Below, in pieces: positions 23,653-31,856 of a DNA stretch of 37,123 nt. The notes beneath the pieces are model-generated. The model saw only the letters and a program-made list of their open reading frames with translations. It had not been told where the DNA came from and made no database searches. The translations under genes were made by a program, and so were the position numbers. Position 1 is the stretch's first letter. Each line of letters begins with the position of its first letter. The stretch spans positions 1 to 37,123 of the forward strand of contig NZ_JXXD01000090.1 of the NCBI RefSeq assembly GCF_000935215.1, in the 5' to 3' direction. Origin of the DNA: Stutzerimonas stutzeri (GTDB lineage Bacteria; Pseudomonadota; Gammaproteobacteria; Pseudomonadales; Pseudomonadaceae).

Positions 23653-25617
23653 ATGACAGAGCGCAGAATGAACCACCGCCAAAGCGACGATCCGACCATG
23701 CCCCCAACCGAAAGCGAGCAGCTCTCCACCCGCCACTCGATCGTGTTCAACACCTTGGTGGCGTTCGTGGTCATCATCGGTTTTTCGCTGATCAGCATGC
23801 TGGCGAGCCTGTATCTGGCCGATGCCCTGGAAGGTGACGCCGAGGCAATCAACCAGGCCGGGAGCCTGCGCATGCAGGCCTATCGCCTGGCGTTCACCGC
23901 CGAGCAGGGCTCGCAGGCTGTGCTCGAAGAACGCGTCGTCACGCTCGAGCGCACCCTGCTTTCCGCCTCCCTGCGCTCGGCCCTGCACCGCCACGGCGCA
24001 ACCGAGCTGCCCGCACTGCATGCCGGCGTGCTGCGCCATTGGCAGCAACGCATGCGCCCACTGCTGGACGCGCAGCCGCCGCGGCTGGAGGAATATCGTC
24101 AGGAGGCGCCGGAATTCGTCAGTGAGCTGAATGTATTCGTGCGCTCGCTGCAGGAGGCGTCCGAAGGCAAACTCGGCGTGATCCGCGCGCTGCAGGCCGG
24201 CACCCTGTTCATCATCGTGCTGATCGCCTTCGTGCTGATCTACGGCCTGCACAACAACCTGGCCACCCCGCTGCGCAGCCTGACCAAGATGGCCCGCGAC
24301 ATCGGCAAGGGCGACTTCAGCGGCCAGGTGCAGATTCCCGGCGACACCGAGCTGAGCCTGCTGGCCCGCACGCTCAACCAGATGAGCCAGGAGCTGGCCA
24401 GCCTCTACGCGGAAATGGAGCAGAAGGTAGATGACAAGACCGCCGCGCTGACCCGCAGCAACGCCACCTTGCAACTGCTGTTCAACAGCGCGCGGATGCT
24501 CTACAGCCAACCCGATGATCCCAGTCAGATGATGGGCTCGCTGCTGAACAAGGTGCAGCAGATCCTCGGCACCGGCCCCATCACGCTCTGCCTGAACCGC
24601 TCCGCGGCCGCCGGCAGCCACACCGCCATGACCTCCCGCGACCTGCAACCGCCCGACTACTGCAAGCTGCCGCAGTGCGGCACCTGTCCGGTCAACCAGA
24701 CTGGCCGACTGCCCAGCGGCGAGGAATTGATGACCTTCGAGCTGCGCTCCGGCCAGGACGACCTCGGCTCGCTGCGCGTCGCCTATCCGGCTGGCGACAC
24801 GCTGGCCTCCTGGCAGACCCTGCTGCTGACCACCCTCGCCGACCTCTTCGCCGCCTCGCTGAGCCTCGCGCAGCTGGGCCAGAAGCAGGCACGCCTGGCA
24901 CTGATGGAAGAGCGCGCGGTGATAGCCCGCGAACTGCACGATTCGCTGGCCCAGGCGCTGTCTGCACAGAAGCTGCAGCTGGCCCGTCTCAAGCGCCTGA
25001 TGCAGAAGGAAAGCAGCCAGGCACAACTTGACGACAGCGTGCAGCAGATCGACCAGGGCCTGAACGCGGCCTACCGCCAGTTGCGCGAACTGCTGACGAC
25101 CTTCCGCATCAAGGTCAACGAACCCGGGCTGCGACCGGCAGTGCAGGCGACCATCGAGGAATTCGGTGCCAACTCCGGCCTGCAGATTCTGAGCGACTAC
25201 CGCCTCGACCACTGTCCGCTGACGCCCAACGAGGAAGTGCATTGCCTGCAGATCATCCGCGAGGCGCTGAGCAACGTGGTCAAGCACGCCGAAGCCGACC
25301 GCTGCTGGCTGAGCCTGACGCAGGACAGCAATGGCACCATCCACGTCAGGATCGAGGACGACGGCATCGGCATCCGCCCCGAAGAGCAGCGCGCCGGCCA
25401 TTACGGCCTGATCATCCTGCAGGAGCGCGCCAGCAGCCTGAACGGCAGCATCAGCATCGGCCTGCGTCCCGGCGGCGGCACCCTGGTCCACCTGCGCTTT
25501 CCGCCTGCCTATCGCCACATTCCCCTAATACAGGAGCCTGTCACGCATGAACGAAGGGACAACCACACGAATCCTGCTGGTCGACGACCATCCCATGATG
25601 CGTCGGGGCCTGCGTGA
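23653..25617 (+). CDS. narX: Nitrate/nitrite sensor kinase NarX
   Basis: 654 residues from the ATG at 23653; ATGs at 23671 and 23698 are possible alternative starts and no ribosome site decides. Membrane segments lie at about 30-55 and 180-199. The periplasmic P-box NQAGSLRMQAYR (67-78, with R73 and R78) is the nitrate-binding motif. A HAMP domain follows, then a central region with Cys336, 341 and 344. The HisKA_3 box ARELHDSLAQ has His428, and there is a complete ATPase domain. It phosphorylates NarL. The reading frame continues 71 bp into narL, an unusually long overlap: a TAA just before the narL ribosome site lies one base out of frame. Confidence 0.95.
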   Translation: MTERRMNHRQSDDPTMPPTESEQLSTRHSIVFNTLVAFVVIIGFSLISMLASLYLADALEGDAEAINQAGSLRMQAYRLAFTAEQGSQAVLEERVVTLERTLLSASLRSALHRHGATELPALHAGVLRHWQQRMRPLLDAQPPRLEEYRQEAPEFVSELNVFVRSLQEASEGKLGVIRALQAGTLFIIVLIAFVLIYGLHNNLATPLRSLTKMARDIGKGDFSGQVQIPGDTELSLLARTLNQMSQELASLYAEMEQKVDDKTAALTRSNATLQLLFNSARMLYSQPDDPSQMMGSLLNKVQQILGTGPITLCLNRSAAAGSHTAMTSRDLQPPDYCKLPQCGTCPVNQTGRLPSGEELMTFELRSGQDDLGSLRVAYPAGDTLASWQTLLLTTLADLFAASLSLAQLGQKQARLALMEERAVIARELHDSLAQALSAQKLQLARLKRLMQKESSQAQLDDSVQQIDQGLNAAYRQLRELLTTFRIKVNEPGLRPAVQATIEEFGANSGLQILSDYRLDHCPLTPNEEVHCLQIIREALSNVVKHAEADRCWLSLTQDSNGTIHVRIEDDGIGIRPEEQRAGHYGLIILQERASSLNGSISIGLRPGGGTLVHLRFPPAYRHIPLIQEPVTHERRDNHTNPAGRRPSHDASGPA

Positions 25618-26203
25618 CCTGCTGGAACTGGAAGACGACCTGGAGATGGTCGGCGAGGCAGGCAACGGTGAAGACGCCATTCGCCTGGCTCAGGAGATCG
25701 AGCCCGATCTGATCCTGATGGACCTGAACATGCCGGGCATTGACGGCCTGGAGACCACCCGGCGCATGCGCGACGCGGACATCGATGCGCGGATCATCAT
25801 GTTCACCGTCTCCGACGAGCAGAGTCATGTCCTCGAAGCCCTGCGCAACGGCGCCGATGGCTACCTGCTCAAGGACATGGACGCGGAACAGCTGATCGAG
25901 CAGATCCGCATCGCCGCCACCGGCCGCATGGCCCTCAGCCCCGAGCTGACCCAGGTGCTCGCCGAGGCCATCCGGGTGCGTCCCAAGCCCACCGGCCAGG
26001 TGCAGTTTTCCAGCCTGACCAAGCGCGAGAAGGAGGTTCTGCGGCTGATCGCCAAGGGCCAGAGCAACAAGATGATCGCGCGCAAGCTCGGCATCACCGA
26101 AGGCACCGTGAAGGTCCACGTGAAGAACCTGCTGCACAAGCTGGGCCTGCGTTCCCGTGTCGAGGCGGCCGTCTGGGTGCTGGAGAACGAAGCGAAGGGC
26201 TGA
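25547..26203 (+). CDS. narL: Nitrate response regulator NarL
   Basis: 218 residues. The receiver domain has D13/D14 and phosphoacceptor Asp59 in LILMDLNMPG. A LuxR-type helix-turn-helix follows (SLTKREKEVLRLIA through GITEGTVKVHVKNLLHKL). The ATG at 25547 is preceded by CAGGAG. It activates nar transcription with nitrate through heptamer sites, matching those seen before narK. It overlaps the 3' end of narX by 71 bp in another frame, and its codon pattern marks it as the real frame in the shared stretch. Confidence 0.96.
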   Translation: MNEGTTTRILLVDDHPMMRRGLRDLLELEDDLEMVGEAGNGEDAIRLAQEIEPDLILMDLNMPGIDGLETTRRMRDADIDARIIMFTVSDEQSHVLEALRNGADGYLLKDMDAEQLIEQIRIAATGRMALSPELTQVLAEAIRVRPKPTGQVQFSSLTKREKEVLRLIAKGQSNKMIARKLGITEGTVKVHVKNLLHKLGLRSRVEAAVWVLENEAKG

Positions 26204-26230
26204 CCGGTACCGTCGCCCGGCAGCAGTTTT
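26200..26230 (+). terminator. Possible weak terminator after narL
   Basis: CTG-CCGG (26200-26207, A203 bulged out) can pair with CCGG-CAG (26217-26223). TTTT follows at 26227-26230. The stem is short and imperfect. It would separate narXL from the FNR-box promoter that follows. Confidence 0.3.
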
Positions 26231-26269
26231 GTGCGTGATCGCTCAACTCGCGAAGCCGCTGCCGCCCCC

Positions 26270-26283
26270 TTGACAATCATCAA
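26270..26283 (+). promoter_or_regulatory. FNR/Anr/Dnr box before the PilJ-domain gene
   Basis: TTGAC-AATC-ATCAA matches TTGAT-N4-ATCAA in 9 of 10 positions. A -10-like TATCTT lies at 26305-26310, placing the start about 41 bp from the box centre, the class II activation distance. The ATG of the PilJ-domain gene is at 26375. Confidence 0.75.
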
Positions 26284-26374
26284 TGCCATCACCGCGAAGC
26301 GCTCTATCTTCTCGTCCCCAACCGACCTGACCGTGTGGTCAGCATCGCGCCCATCCGGACGTAAGGAGCGCTCC

Positions 26375-27160
26375 ATGTTCAAGATTCTGCTGCCCACTTC
26401 CCTGCTACTCGGCCTGCTGGCCGCCAGCCTGCCCTGCCAGGCCGCCATCAGCGACGCCGAGGCGGTCAACCGCGCCGGCATGCAGCGCATGCTCGGCCAG
26501 CGCATCGCCAAGAGTTACCTGATGATCGGCACCGATACCCGCGTCGATCTTGCCGCCAGCCAGCTCGACAGCAGCATTGCCAGCGTCGAGGAGAACGCCC
26601 AGCTGCTCGACGAGTACGCCGCCAACGATGTCATCCGCAAGGCGCTGGAAGACGCCACGCAGACCTGGCATCAGTATCGCCAGCTGGCCCTGACCCAACC
26701 GGATCGCGAACAGTCTGCCGAGCTGCTGCGCCTGGCCGAGCGCTTCCTCGGCCAGAGCGAAGCGCTGGTGCAGGAGATCGAGCGCCACAGCGGCAGTCAG
26801 GCGGCTCGCCTGGTCAACCGCAGCGGGCGCCAGCGCATGCTCAGCCAGCGCATCGCCATGCTCTATCTGGCGATGACCTGGAAGCTGCCGGAACAGCGCC
26901 TGCGCGGCGATTTCGACGCGGCAGTCGCGGAGTTCGAGCGCGGCCTGGACGAGCTGAACAAGGCGCCGCAGAACACCGAGCAGATCAACCGCCAGCTCGA
27001 TCAGATCGGCGCGCAATGGCGCTTCGCCCGGGCCGGTTTCAGCCTCGCCGACGATGCGCGCTTCGTCCCGACGGTGATCGTCACCACCAGCGATTCACTG
27101 CTGCGCAAGATCGAACAACTGACGCTGGACTATGAGCGACTGGCCGGCAGCAGCCGCTGA
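26375..27160 (+). CDS. Periplasmic PilJ-domain protein with two nitrate P-box-like motifs
   Basis: 261 residues with a signal peptide (cleavage near CQA, residue 23) and a TAAGGAG ribosome site. The mature protein is helical and has no second membrane segment, so it is free in the periplasm. Two type-IV-pili methyl-accepting (PilJ N-terminal) modules each start with the same motif: N32-RAG-MQ-R38-M-LGQ-R43 and N148-RSG-RQ-R154-M-LSQ-R159. NarX of this window has N67-QAG-SL-R73-M-QAY-R78, so the nitrate-contacting arginines are matched in both. It may bind nitrate or nitrite and present it to NarX, or buffer it. Position between narL and a Dnr-type gene, behind an FNR box, supports a role in anaerobic nitrate response. 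The function is inference. Confidence 0.82.
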   Translation: MFKILLPTSLLLGLLAASLPCQAAISDAEAVNRAGMQRMLGQRIAKSYLMIGTDTRVDLAASQLDSSIASVEENAQLLDEYAANDVIRKALEDATQTWHQYRQLALTQPDREQSAELLRLAERFLGQSEALVQEIERHSGSQAARLVNRSGRQRMLSQRIAMLYLAMTWKLPEQRLRGDFDAAVAEFERGLDELNKAPQNTEQINRQLDQIGAQWRFARAGFSLADDARFVPTVIVTTSDSLLRKIEQLTLDYERLAGSSR

Positions 27161-27242
27161 TCGACTACCTACCCTGCCCAGAAAGAGGTATGGCCTGCCC
27201 GCACGGCGCGACCTAGCATGCCGTTCATCGAAAGGAAGGGGG

Positions 27243-27938
27243 ATGGCCATGCTGACCGGCTCTGCAGTGCTCAATACGATGCGCCGTCATCATCTGTTCA
27301 ATGGGCTGGCCGAGACGGCTCTGCAGAACCTCGCGGCGCATACCACGGTCAAGCGCCTGCCAGCCGGCTGCACGCTGTTCCACCAAGGCGACGCCGCCGA
27401 GCACTTTCACGTGCTGATCAACGGCCAGGTCAAGCTGCACCGGGTCACCTGCGATGGTCAGGAGAAGGTCATCGAGGTAGTCCGGCCGGGCGAGGCCTTT
27501 GCCGAGGCACTGCTCTTCAACAAGCAGCCGGAACATCCGCTGAGCGCCACAACCCTTAAGGAAAGCCTGGTGCTCAACGTGCAGAACGCCCACTACCTGC
27601 GTCTGCTCGAGACCCAGCCTCAGTTGTGCATGCAGCTGCTCAGCAGCCTCAGCGACCGACTCAACCAGCGTCTGCATCAGATCGACAGTCTGACCTCGTC
27701 CAACGTCTGCCAGCGCGTGGTGCGCTACCTGTTCCAGGAACTGCAGGCGGCACGCAGCGGTGTGATCGACCTCGACCTGCCCAAGCGCCTGATCGCCTCG
27801 CAGCTGGGCATTCAACCGGAAACGCTGTCGCGCATCCTGCATCGCCTGACCGACGCAGGGCTGATCGCCGTGCAGCGGCGGCGCATCGAGATCCTCGACC
27901 AGCGCAGCCTCTCGGCCTACCTCGAAGCAGCCGCCTGA
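27243..27938 (+). CDS. dnr: Dnr-type CRP/FNR family regulator
   Basis: 231 residues from the ATG at 27243, behind AAGGAAGG; a second ATG at 27249 is also possible. The cyclic-nucleotide-like domain spans about 20-135, the dimer helix about 135-155, and the helix-turn-helix contains E193, S196 and R197 (PETLSR), the residues that read TTGAT-type half-sites. It lacks the N-terminal cysteine cluster of FNR/Anr, so it is more likely a Dnr-type NO-responsive factor. In P. stutzeri a dnr-type gene (dnrE, from memory) is tied to narXL. It could act on the two FNR boxes found here. Confidence 0.87.
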   Translation: MAMLTGSAVLNTMRRHHLFNGLAETALQNLAAHTTVKRLPAGCTLFHQGDAAEHFHVLINGQVKLHRVTCDGQEKVIEVVRPGEAFAEALLFNKQPEHPLSATTLKESLVLNVQNAHYLRLLETQPQLCMQLLSSLSDRLNQRLHQIDSLTSSNVCQRVVRYLFQELQAARSGVIDLDLPKRLIASQLGIQPETLSRILHRLTDAGLIAVQRRRIEILDQRSLSAYLEAAA

Positions 27939-27944
27939 TCAACC

Positions 27945-28484
27945 CTAGGCGTCGGGGTCACCACGACGGAACGGCTGCGGGGCGACTTCAACCGGTGCCG
28001 GCTCGACCGGCGGCGGACCATCGCCAAGCTTGAAGGGTTTCGGCGGCTCACTGACCAGTCTCCGCGTGGCCGGCTCGAGGCGCTCCGGCTCAGGCTCCGG
28101 GCGCTCGCGGACAAGATGCCACGCAGCGGCGGCAAGGGCGGCGGCCAGCACACGATAGAACAGCGATGCCAGATCGAAACCGACCAGCTCACCGCCATCC
28201 AGCCACAGCGACACCAGGCGCCCGAGCACCAGCGCGGTCATGGTGATCATCAGCATCATCAAGGCCGGGCGCGCGCGCTCGGGTGCACGCGCTGCCCAGA
28301 TCAGGAACAGTGCCAACCCCAGTTGCAGGCCACCGTAGTAGACCCGCATGTGGCTGACCGAGGCGCCCTCCATCAGCAGCATGCCGTTCAGATTGGCCAT
28401 CTCGTAGGGGCGAAACCAGTAAGCCAGGCTCAGACTGGCCATCACCAGCGCCTGCGCAAGCAGAACGAAACGGGCAAAACGCAT
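27945..28484 (-). CDS. DUF4345 family membrane protein
   Basis: 179 residues with four hydrophobic segments in the first 125 residues, matching the DUF4345 type. A Pro/Glu-rich hydrophilic tail from about 127 to the end (EPEPERLEPA and similar) is cytoplasmic or disordered. The start MRFARF at 28482-28484 has CAGGAGAG upstream. It is convergent with dnr (6-bp gap). No function is known to me. Confidence 0.78.
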   Translation of the reverse strand: MRFARFVLLAQALVMASLSLAYWFRPYEMANLNGMLLMEGASVSHMRVYYGGLQLGLALFLIWAARAPERARPALMMLMITMTALVLGRLVSLWLDGGELVGFDLASLFYRVLAAALAAAAWHLVRERPEPEPERLEPATRRLVSEPPKPFKLGDGPPPVEPAPVEVAPQPFRRGDPDA

Positions 28485-28674
28485 CGAAAACTCTCCTGAT
28501 GTGCGACTCGCTATTCCGATTGGCATGGGACTGTCAGGCGGCCGGTTTGTTCTGCGCCCGGTACTCCGGCCGACGCTCCCGCGCGACGTCGATAGTGACA
28601 ATGGCCCGCCCGCCGCACCTTGGGTATGGGCGCAACCCGTCGTATTCTGGGCCTCTCGCTCGTAGGAGGTTCCC

Positions 28675-29112
28675 ATGCGCCGTCTTCTGTTGCTGCTTCC
28701 CGTCCTGCTCGCCGGGTTCGCCCAAGCCGCCGAGCCCATTGCTATCGACGTCTATCGCGACCCCAACTGCGGCTGTTGCGAAGCGTGGATCGAGCACCTG
28801 GAGGACAACGGTTTTTCCGTGAGCGATCACGTAGTCAACGACATGACCTCGGTAAAGATGGAACACGGCATCCCGCACCGCCTCGGTTCCTGTCACACCG
28901 CGGTGATCGACGGCAAGTTCGTCGAAGGCCACGTTCCTGCCGCCGACATCCTCAAGTTGCGTGCGCAACCGGACCTGATTGGCGCGGCCGTACCCGGCAT
29001 GCCGATCGGCTCGCCGGGCATGGAGATGGGCGAGCGCAAGGACGCCTTCAAGGTGATCGGCGTCAGCAAGACGGGCGAGGAACGCGCGCTCTCCGAATAC
29101 CCCGGCGACTGA
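28675..29112 (+). CDS. DUF411 exported metal-binding protein
   Basis: 145 residues, signal peptide ending near AQA (residue 18), then a thioredoxin-like fold with C32, C34 and C35 (NCGCC) as probable copper ligands. GSCHTAVIDG supplies a further Cys-His pair. DUF411 proteins often sit with copper-resistance genes, but none is seen here. The ATG at 28675 has GTAGGAGG. A terminator follows at 29133-29159, so it is a single-gene unit. The role in copper or silver binding is inferred. Confidence 0.85.
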   Translation: MRRLLLLLPVLLAGFAQAAEPIAIDVYRDPNCGCCEAWIEHLEDNGFSVSDHVVNDMTSVKMEHGIPHRLGSCHTAVIDGKFVEGHVPAADILKLRAQPDLIGAAVPGMPIGSPGMEMGERKDAFKVIGVSKTGEERALSEYPGD

Positions 29113-29132
29113 ACCATCGCGCCGCTGCGAAT

Positions 29133-29159
29133 GCAGTGCGGTCCGCGCTGCAGCTTTTT
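29133..29159 (+). terminator. Rho-independent terminator after the DUF411 gene
   Basis: An 8-bp stem (GCAGTGCG at 29133-29140, CGCGCTGC at 29144-29151, one G-T wobble) with a GTC loop is followed by TTTTT at 29155-29159. It lies 21 bp after the stop. Confidence 0.7.
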
Positions 29160-29241
29160 CGCGCCGTGCGGGTCTTAACGGGAAGCAGGTGCCGCTTCGG
29201 TGCTGCGCACTCAACCCGTCAACCGTTCAGAGGGACACCCC

Positions 29242-30099
29242 ATGCGCTGGAAACGAGCCCGACGCAGCGACAACGTAGTGGACGCCAGAGGCCGCAGCGG
29301 CATGCGCCTTGGCGGCGGACTGGGCCTGGGCGGTATCGCCATCGTGGTGATCATCGGCCTGCTCTCCGGCCAGGACCCGCTGCAGATCCTCGGCCAGCTG
29401 GCCAACCAGGGCGGACCTGCCGTCTCCCAGCAAAGCCAGCCGCCGGCCGGCGATGACCCGCAGACCGAATTCGTCCGGGCGATTCTCGGCGACACCGAAG
29501 ACACCTGGCGTGCGCTGTTTCAGCAAGCCGGCGCGGAGTACCGCGATCCGACCCTGGTGCTGTTTCGCGGCGGCGTGAACTCGGCCTGCGGCTTCGCCAG
29601 TTCGGCGGTGGGCCCGTTCTACTGCCCCGGCGATCAACAGGTCTATCTCGATCTGCAGTTCTTCGACGAGATGGCCCGGCGCTTCTCCGCCGCCGGCGAC
29701 TTCGCCCAGGCCTATGTGATCGCCCATGAGGTCGGCCATCACGTGCAGACCCTGCTCGGCGTTTCCCAGCAGATGCAGAGCGCCCGTCAGCGCGGCGCGA
29801 AGATGGAAGGCGACAACGGCCTGCTGGTCCGCCAGGAACTGCAGGCCGATTGCTTCGCCGGAGTCTGGGCCTATCACGCGCAGCAACGCCACGACTGGCT
29901 GGAAGAAGGCGACCTGGAAGAGGCGCTGAACGCCGCCAATGCCATCGGCGACGACAACCTGCAGAAGCGCAGCCAGGGCCGTGTGGTGCCCGATGCCTTC
30001 ACTCACGGCACTTCGGCGCAACGGGTGCGCTGGTTCCGTGATGGCTTCGAGCATGGCGATCCGGCGCGCTGCGACACCTTCAAGGCGACGCGGCTGTAA
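29242..30099 (+). CDS. YpfJ-type neutral zinc metallopeptidase
   Basis: 285 residues. An N-terminal basic segment and one membrane helix (about 24-43) anchor it; the rest faces the periplasm. The zinc site is HEVGHH (H162, E163, H166), with a later acidic ligand in the QELQADCF region. Cysteines C116 and C128 (SACG, FYCPG) are conserved in the family. The start at 29242 has AGAGGG upstream; in-frame codons before it lack a ribosome site. It has no clear operon partner. The substrate is unknown. Confidence 0.9.
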   Translation: MRWKRARRSDNVVDARGRSGMRLGGGLGLGGIAIVVIIGLLSGQDPLQILGQLANQGGPAVSQQSQPPAGDDPQTEFVRAILGDTEDTWRALFQQAGAEYRDPTLVLFRGGVNSACGFASSAVGPFYCPGDQQVYLDLQFFDEMARRFSAAGDFAQAYVIAHEVGHHVQTLLGVSQQMQSARQRGAKMEGDNGLLVRQELQADCFAGVWAYHAQQRHDWLEEGDLEEALNAANAIGDDNLQKRSQGRVVPDAFTHGTSAQRVRWFRDGFEHGDPARCDTFKATRL

Positions 30100-30311
30100 T
30101 AGGCGGCCACTGGAGCCTCGCCAGCAAGGCGCTTCTACGTGGTCATGCGGGGTTCGGACCGGCTGCACGCGACTTGCTGCAGACGGCGGGAGAACAGGGT
30201 TGGCGACGGGCTTGTGCACGACCTGACTCGTGCTCGGCCCGAATGCGGCAGCGGCCTCGCCCGCGAATGGCTGTGACTCGGTGTGCGCCCCCGTTCCCCG
30301 TCGCGCAGCGC
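30100..30311. other. Noncoding gap between convergent genes
   Basis: 212 bp with no credible gene. A short REP-like word, CGCCAGCAAGGCG (4-bp stem with AGCAA loop) followed by CTTCTACG, lies at about 30120-30138 and resembles pseudomonad REP ends. The rest shows no clear terminator or motif to me. Confidence 0.35.
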
Positions 30312-30914
30312 TCAGACCTCGCCCGAAGACAGCAGCCCGTGCAGCACCCGGCAATCCGGGGCATAGAGATCGGCCAGTTCCGGCCATTCGTTGTGCGGCA
30401 CGTTGACCAGTACGCCACGCGCGCCGGCCGCCCGGGCGCACTCCAGGTCGAAGCGGTAGTCACCGACCATCAGCATCGACGACGGCGCCACGCCCCAACG
30501 TTCCGCCAGATGCAGCAGCCCGCCCGGATGCGGCTTGGGCGGCGCTTCGTCGCGACCGAGGATGTCCTCGGGCAGGAAACAGTCCCCCATGCCGACCGCG
30601 TCCAGAGTCACCCTGGCCAGTTCCTGGGCATTGCGAGTGAGCACTCCAAGCCGGCAGCCGCGCTCGCGCAGAGCATGCAGCAGCTCGCGAGCGCCTTCTG
30701 CCGGGCGCGCCGCGCAGGCCAGCTCGCGCTCGTGCGCCAGCAGCCAGGCGTGCTTGGCGGCGGCCTCCTCGGCAGGTAGCGCCGCCAGGTGATGGAGGAT
30801 GTCGTCCACCTCGGGGATTGCCAGCGCGCGGCGGATCGCGGCGAAATCGTGCACGGCGATCGTCAGGGTGCCGTCCATGTCGAACACCCAGTGACGGACC
30901 TCGGCGATCTTCAC
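30312..30914 (-). CDS. HAD-superfamily phosphatase
   Basis: 200 residues. Motif I FDMDGT has nucleophile D12 and D14, motif II LTRN, Lys in PPKPHPG, and motif IV MVGDYRFDLECA. It resembles phosphoglycolate phosphatase-like (Gph/CbbY group) enzymes acting on small phosphates. The start is GTG at 30912-30914, overlapping the upstream tesB stop as GTGA, so it is coupled to tesB. Substrate not identifiable. Confidence 0.88.
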   Translation of the reverse strand: MKIAEVRHWVFDMDGTLTIAVHDFAAIRRALAIPEVDDILHHLAALPAEEAAAKHAWLLAHERELACAARPAEGARELLHALRERGCRLGVLTRNAQELARVTLDAVGMGDCFLPEDILGRDEAPPKPHPGGLLHLAERWGVAPSSMLMVGDYRFDLECARAAGARGVLVNVPHNEWPELADLYAPDCRVLHGLLSSGEV

Positions 30915-31780
30915 ATCCAGTCCTCGCGCACGCGGATCAGCCCTTCCTGCGCCACGGACGCGACCAGCTGGCCCTGGCGGTTGAAGATGCTGCCGCGGGC
31001 GAAACCGCGCGCATTGCCGGCCCAGGGGCTGTCGATGGAGTACAGCAGCCAGTCGTCCAGCTTCACCTCACGATGGAACCAGATGGCATGGTCGAGGCTG
31101 GCTAGCTGGATGAACTTGCTCCACGAGCTGACGCCGTGCGGCTGCAGTGCGGTGCCGATAAAGCTGAAGTCCGAGGCGTAGGCCAGCAGGTACTTGTGCA
31201 GCGCCGGGCTGTCGGGCAGCGCGCCGTCGGCGCGGAACCACAGGTGGCGGACCGGTTCGATGGGCTGCGGGTTGGCAGGATCGACCAGCGTGACCGGGCG
31301 GATCTCGATGGGCTTGGGACGGCGCAGCTTTTCCATCACCCGCTCGGGCACCATCGGCGACAGCTTGTGCAGCAGCTCCCACTCGTTGGGCAGATCGTCC
31401 GGCCCGACCACGTCCGGCATCGGCAACTGATGCTCGTAGCCCGTTTCCTCGGCCTGGAACGAGGCGATGCCGGTGAAGATGGTCTGGCCCTTCTGGATCG
31501 CACTGACCCGCCGCGTGGTGAAGCTGCCGCCGTCGCGTACGCGATCGACGTCATAGACCACGGGCTGGTGCGAGTCGCCGGGGCGCAGGAAATAGCCGTG
31601 CAGCGAATGCACATGGCGCTCCGGCGTCACCGTCTGGCTCGCGGCGGAGATGACCTGGCCGAGCACCTGGCCGCCGAACAGCTGGGGAAAGCCGAGGTCC
31701 TGGCTCGCGCCACGGAACAGGTTCTCCTCGATGCGTTCCAGGGTCAGCAGGTTGACCAGGGCGTCGAGTATCTGGGTCAT
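30911..31780 (-). CDS. tesB: Acyl-CoA thioesterase II TesB
   Basis: 289 residues, the family length, with a double hotdog fold. It hydrolyses medium- to long-chain acyl-CoA to free acid. Conserved segments are FGGQVLGQ and HSLHGYFLRPGD, and catalytic positions fall in YASDFSF, ASLDHAIWFHR and SVAQEG (Asp, Ser/Thr, Gln triad of E. coli TesB). The start MTQILD at 31778-31780 has GGAAG upstream; longer in-frame frames overlap the upstream acetyltransferase. The end overlaps the phosphatase by 4 bp. Confidence 0.96.
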   Translation of the reverse strand: MTQILDALVNLLTLERIEENLFRGASQDLGFPQLFGGQVLGQVISAASQTVTPERHVHSLHGYFLRPGDSHQPVVYDVDRVRDGGSFTTRRVSAIQKGQTIFTGIASFQAEETGYEHQLPMPDVVGPDDLPNEWELLHKLSPMVPERVMEKLRRPKPIEIRPVTLVDPANPQPIEPVRHLWFRADGALPDSPALHKYLLAYASDFSFIGTALQPHGVSSWSKFIQLASLDHAIWFHREVKLDDWLLYSIDSPWAGNARGFARGSIFNRQGQLVASVAQEGLIRVREDWM

Positions 31781-31856
31781 TTCGGCTTCCTTGATAGGGG
31801 GCTCGTACGGGCGCGCCATGTTACGGATTTCGCCGGCAACGCTCCAGCAACAGTGC

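Noticed and set aside
21311-23656. A 781-codon plus-strand open frame opposite usp and the first narK
   Set aside because: Composition is His/Gln/Arg-rich shadow translation; the real genes lie on the minus strand.
23593-25518. A 641-codon minus-strand open frame opposite narX
   Set aside because: Shadow of narX, which has complete P-box, HAMP and kinase motifs.
27540-27560. CTTAAG word inside the dnr gene
   Set aside because: A single half-site within coding sequence without a partner at 11 bp.
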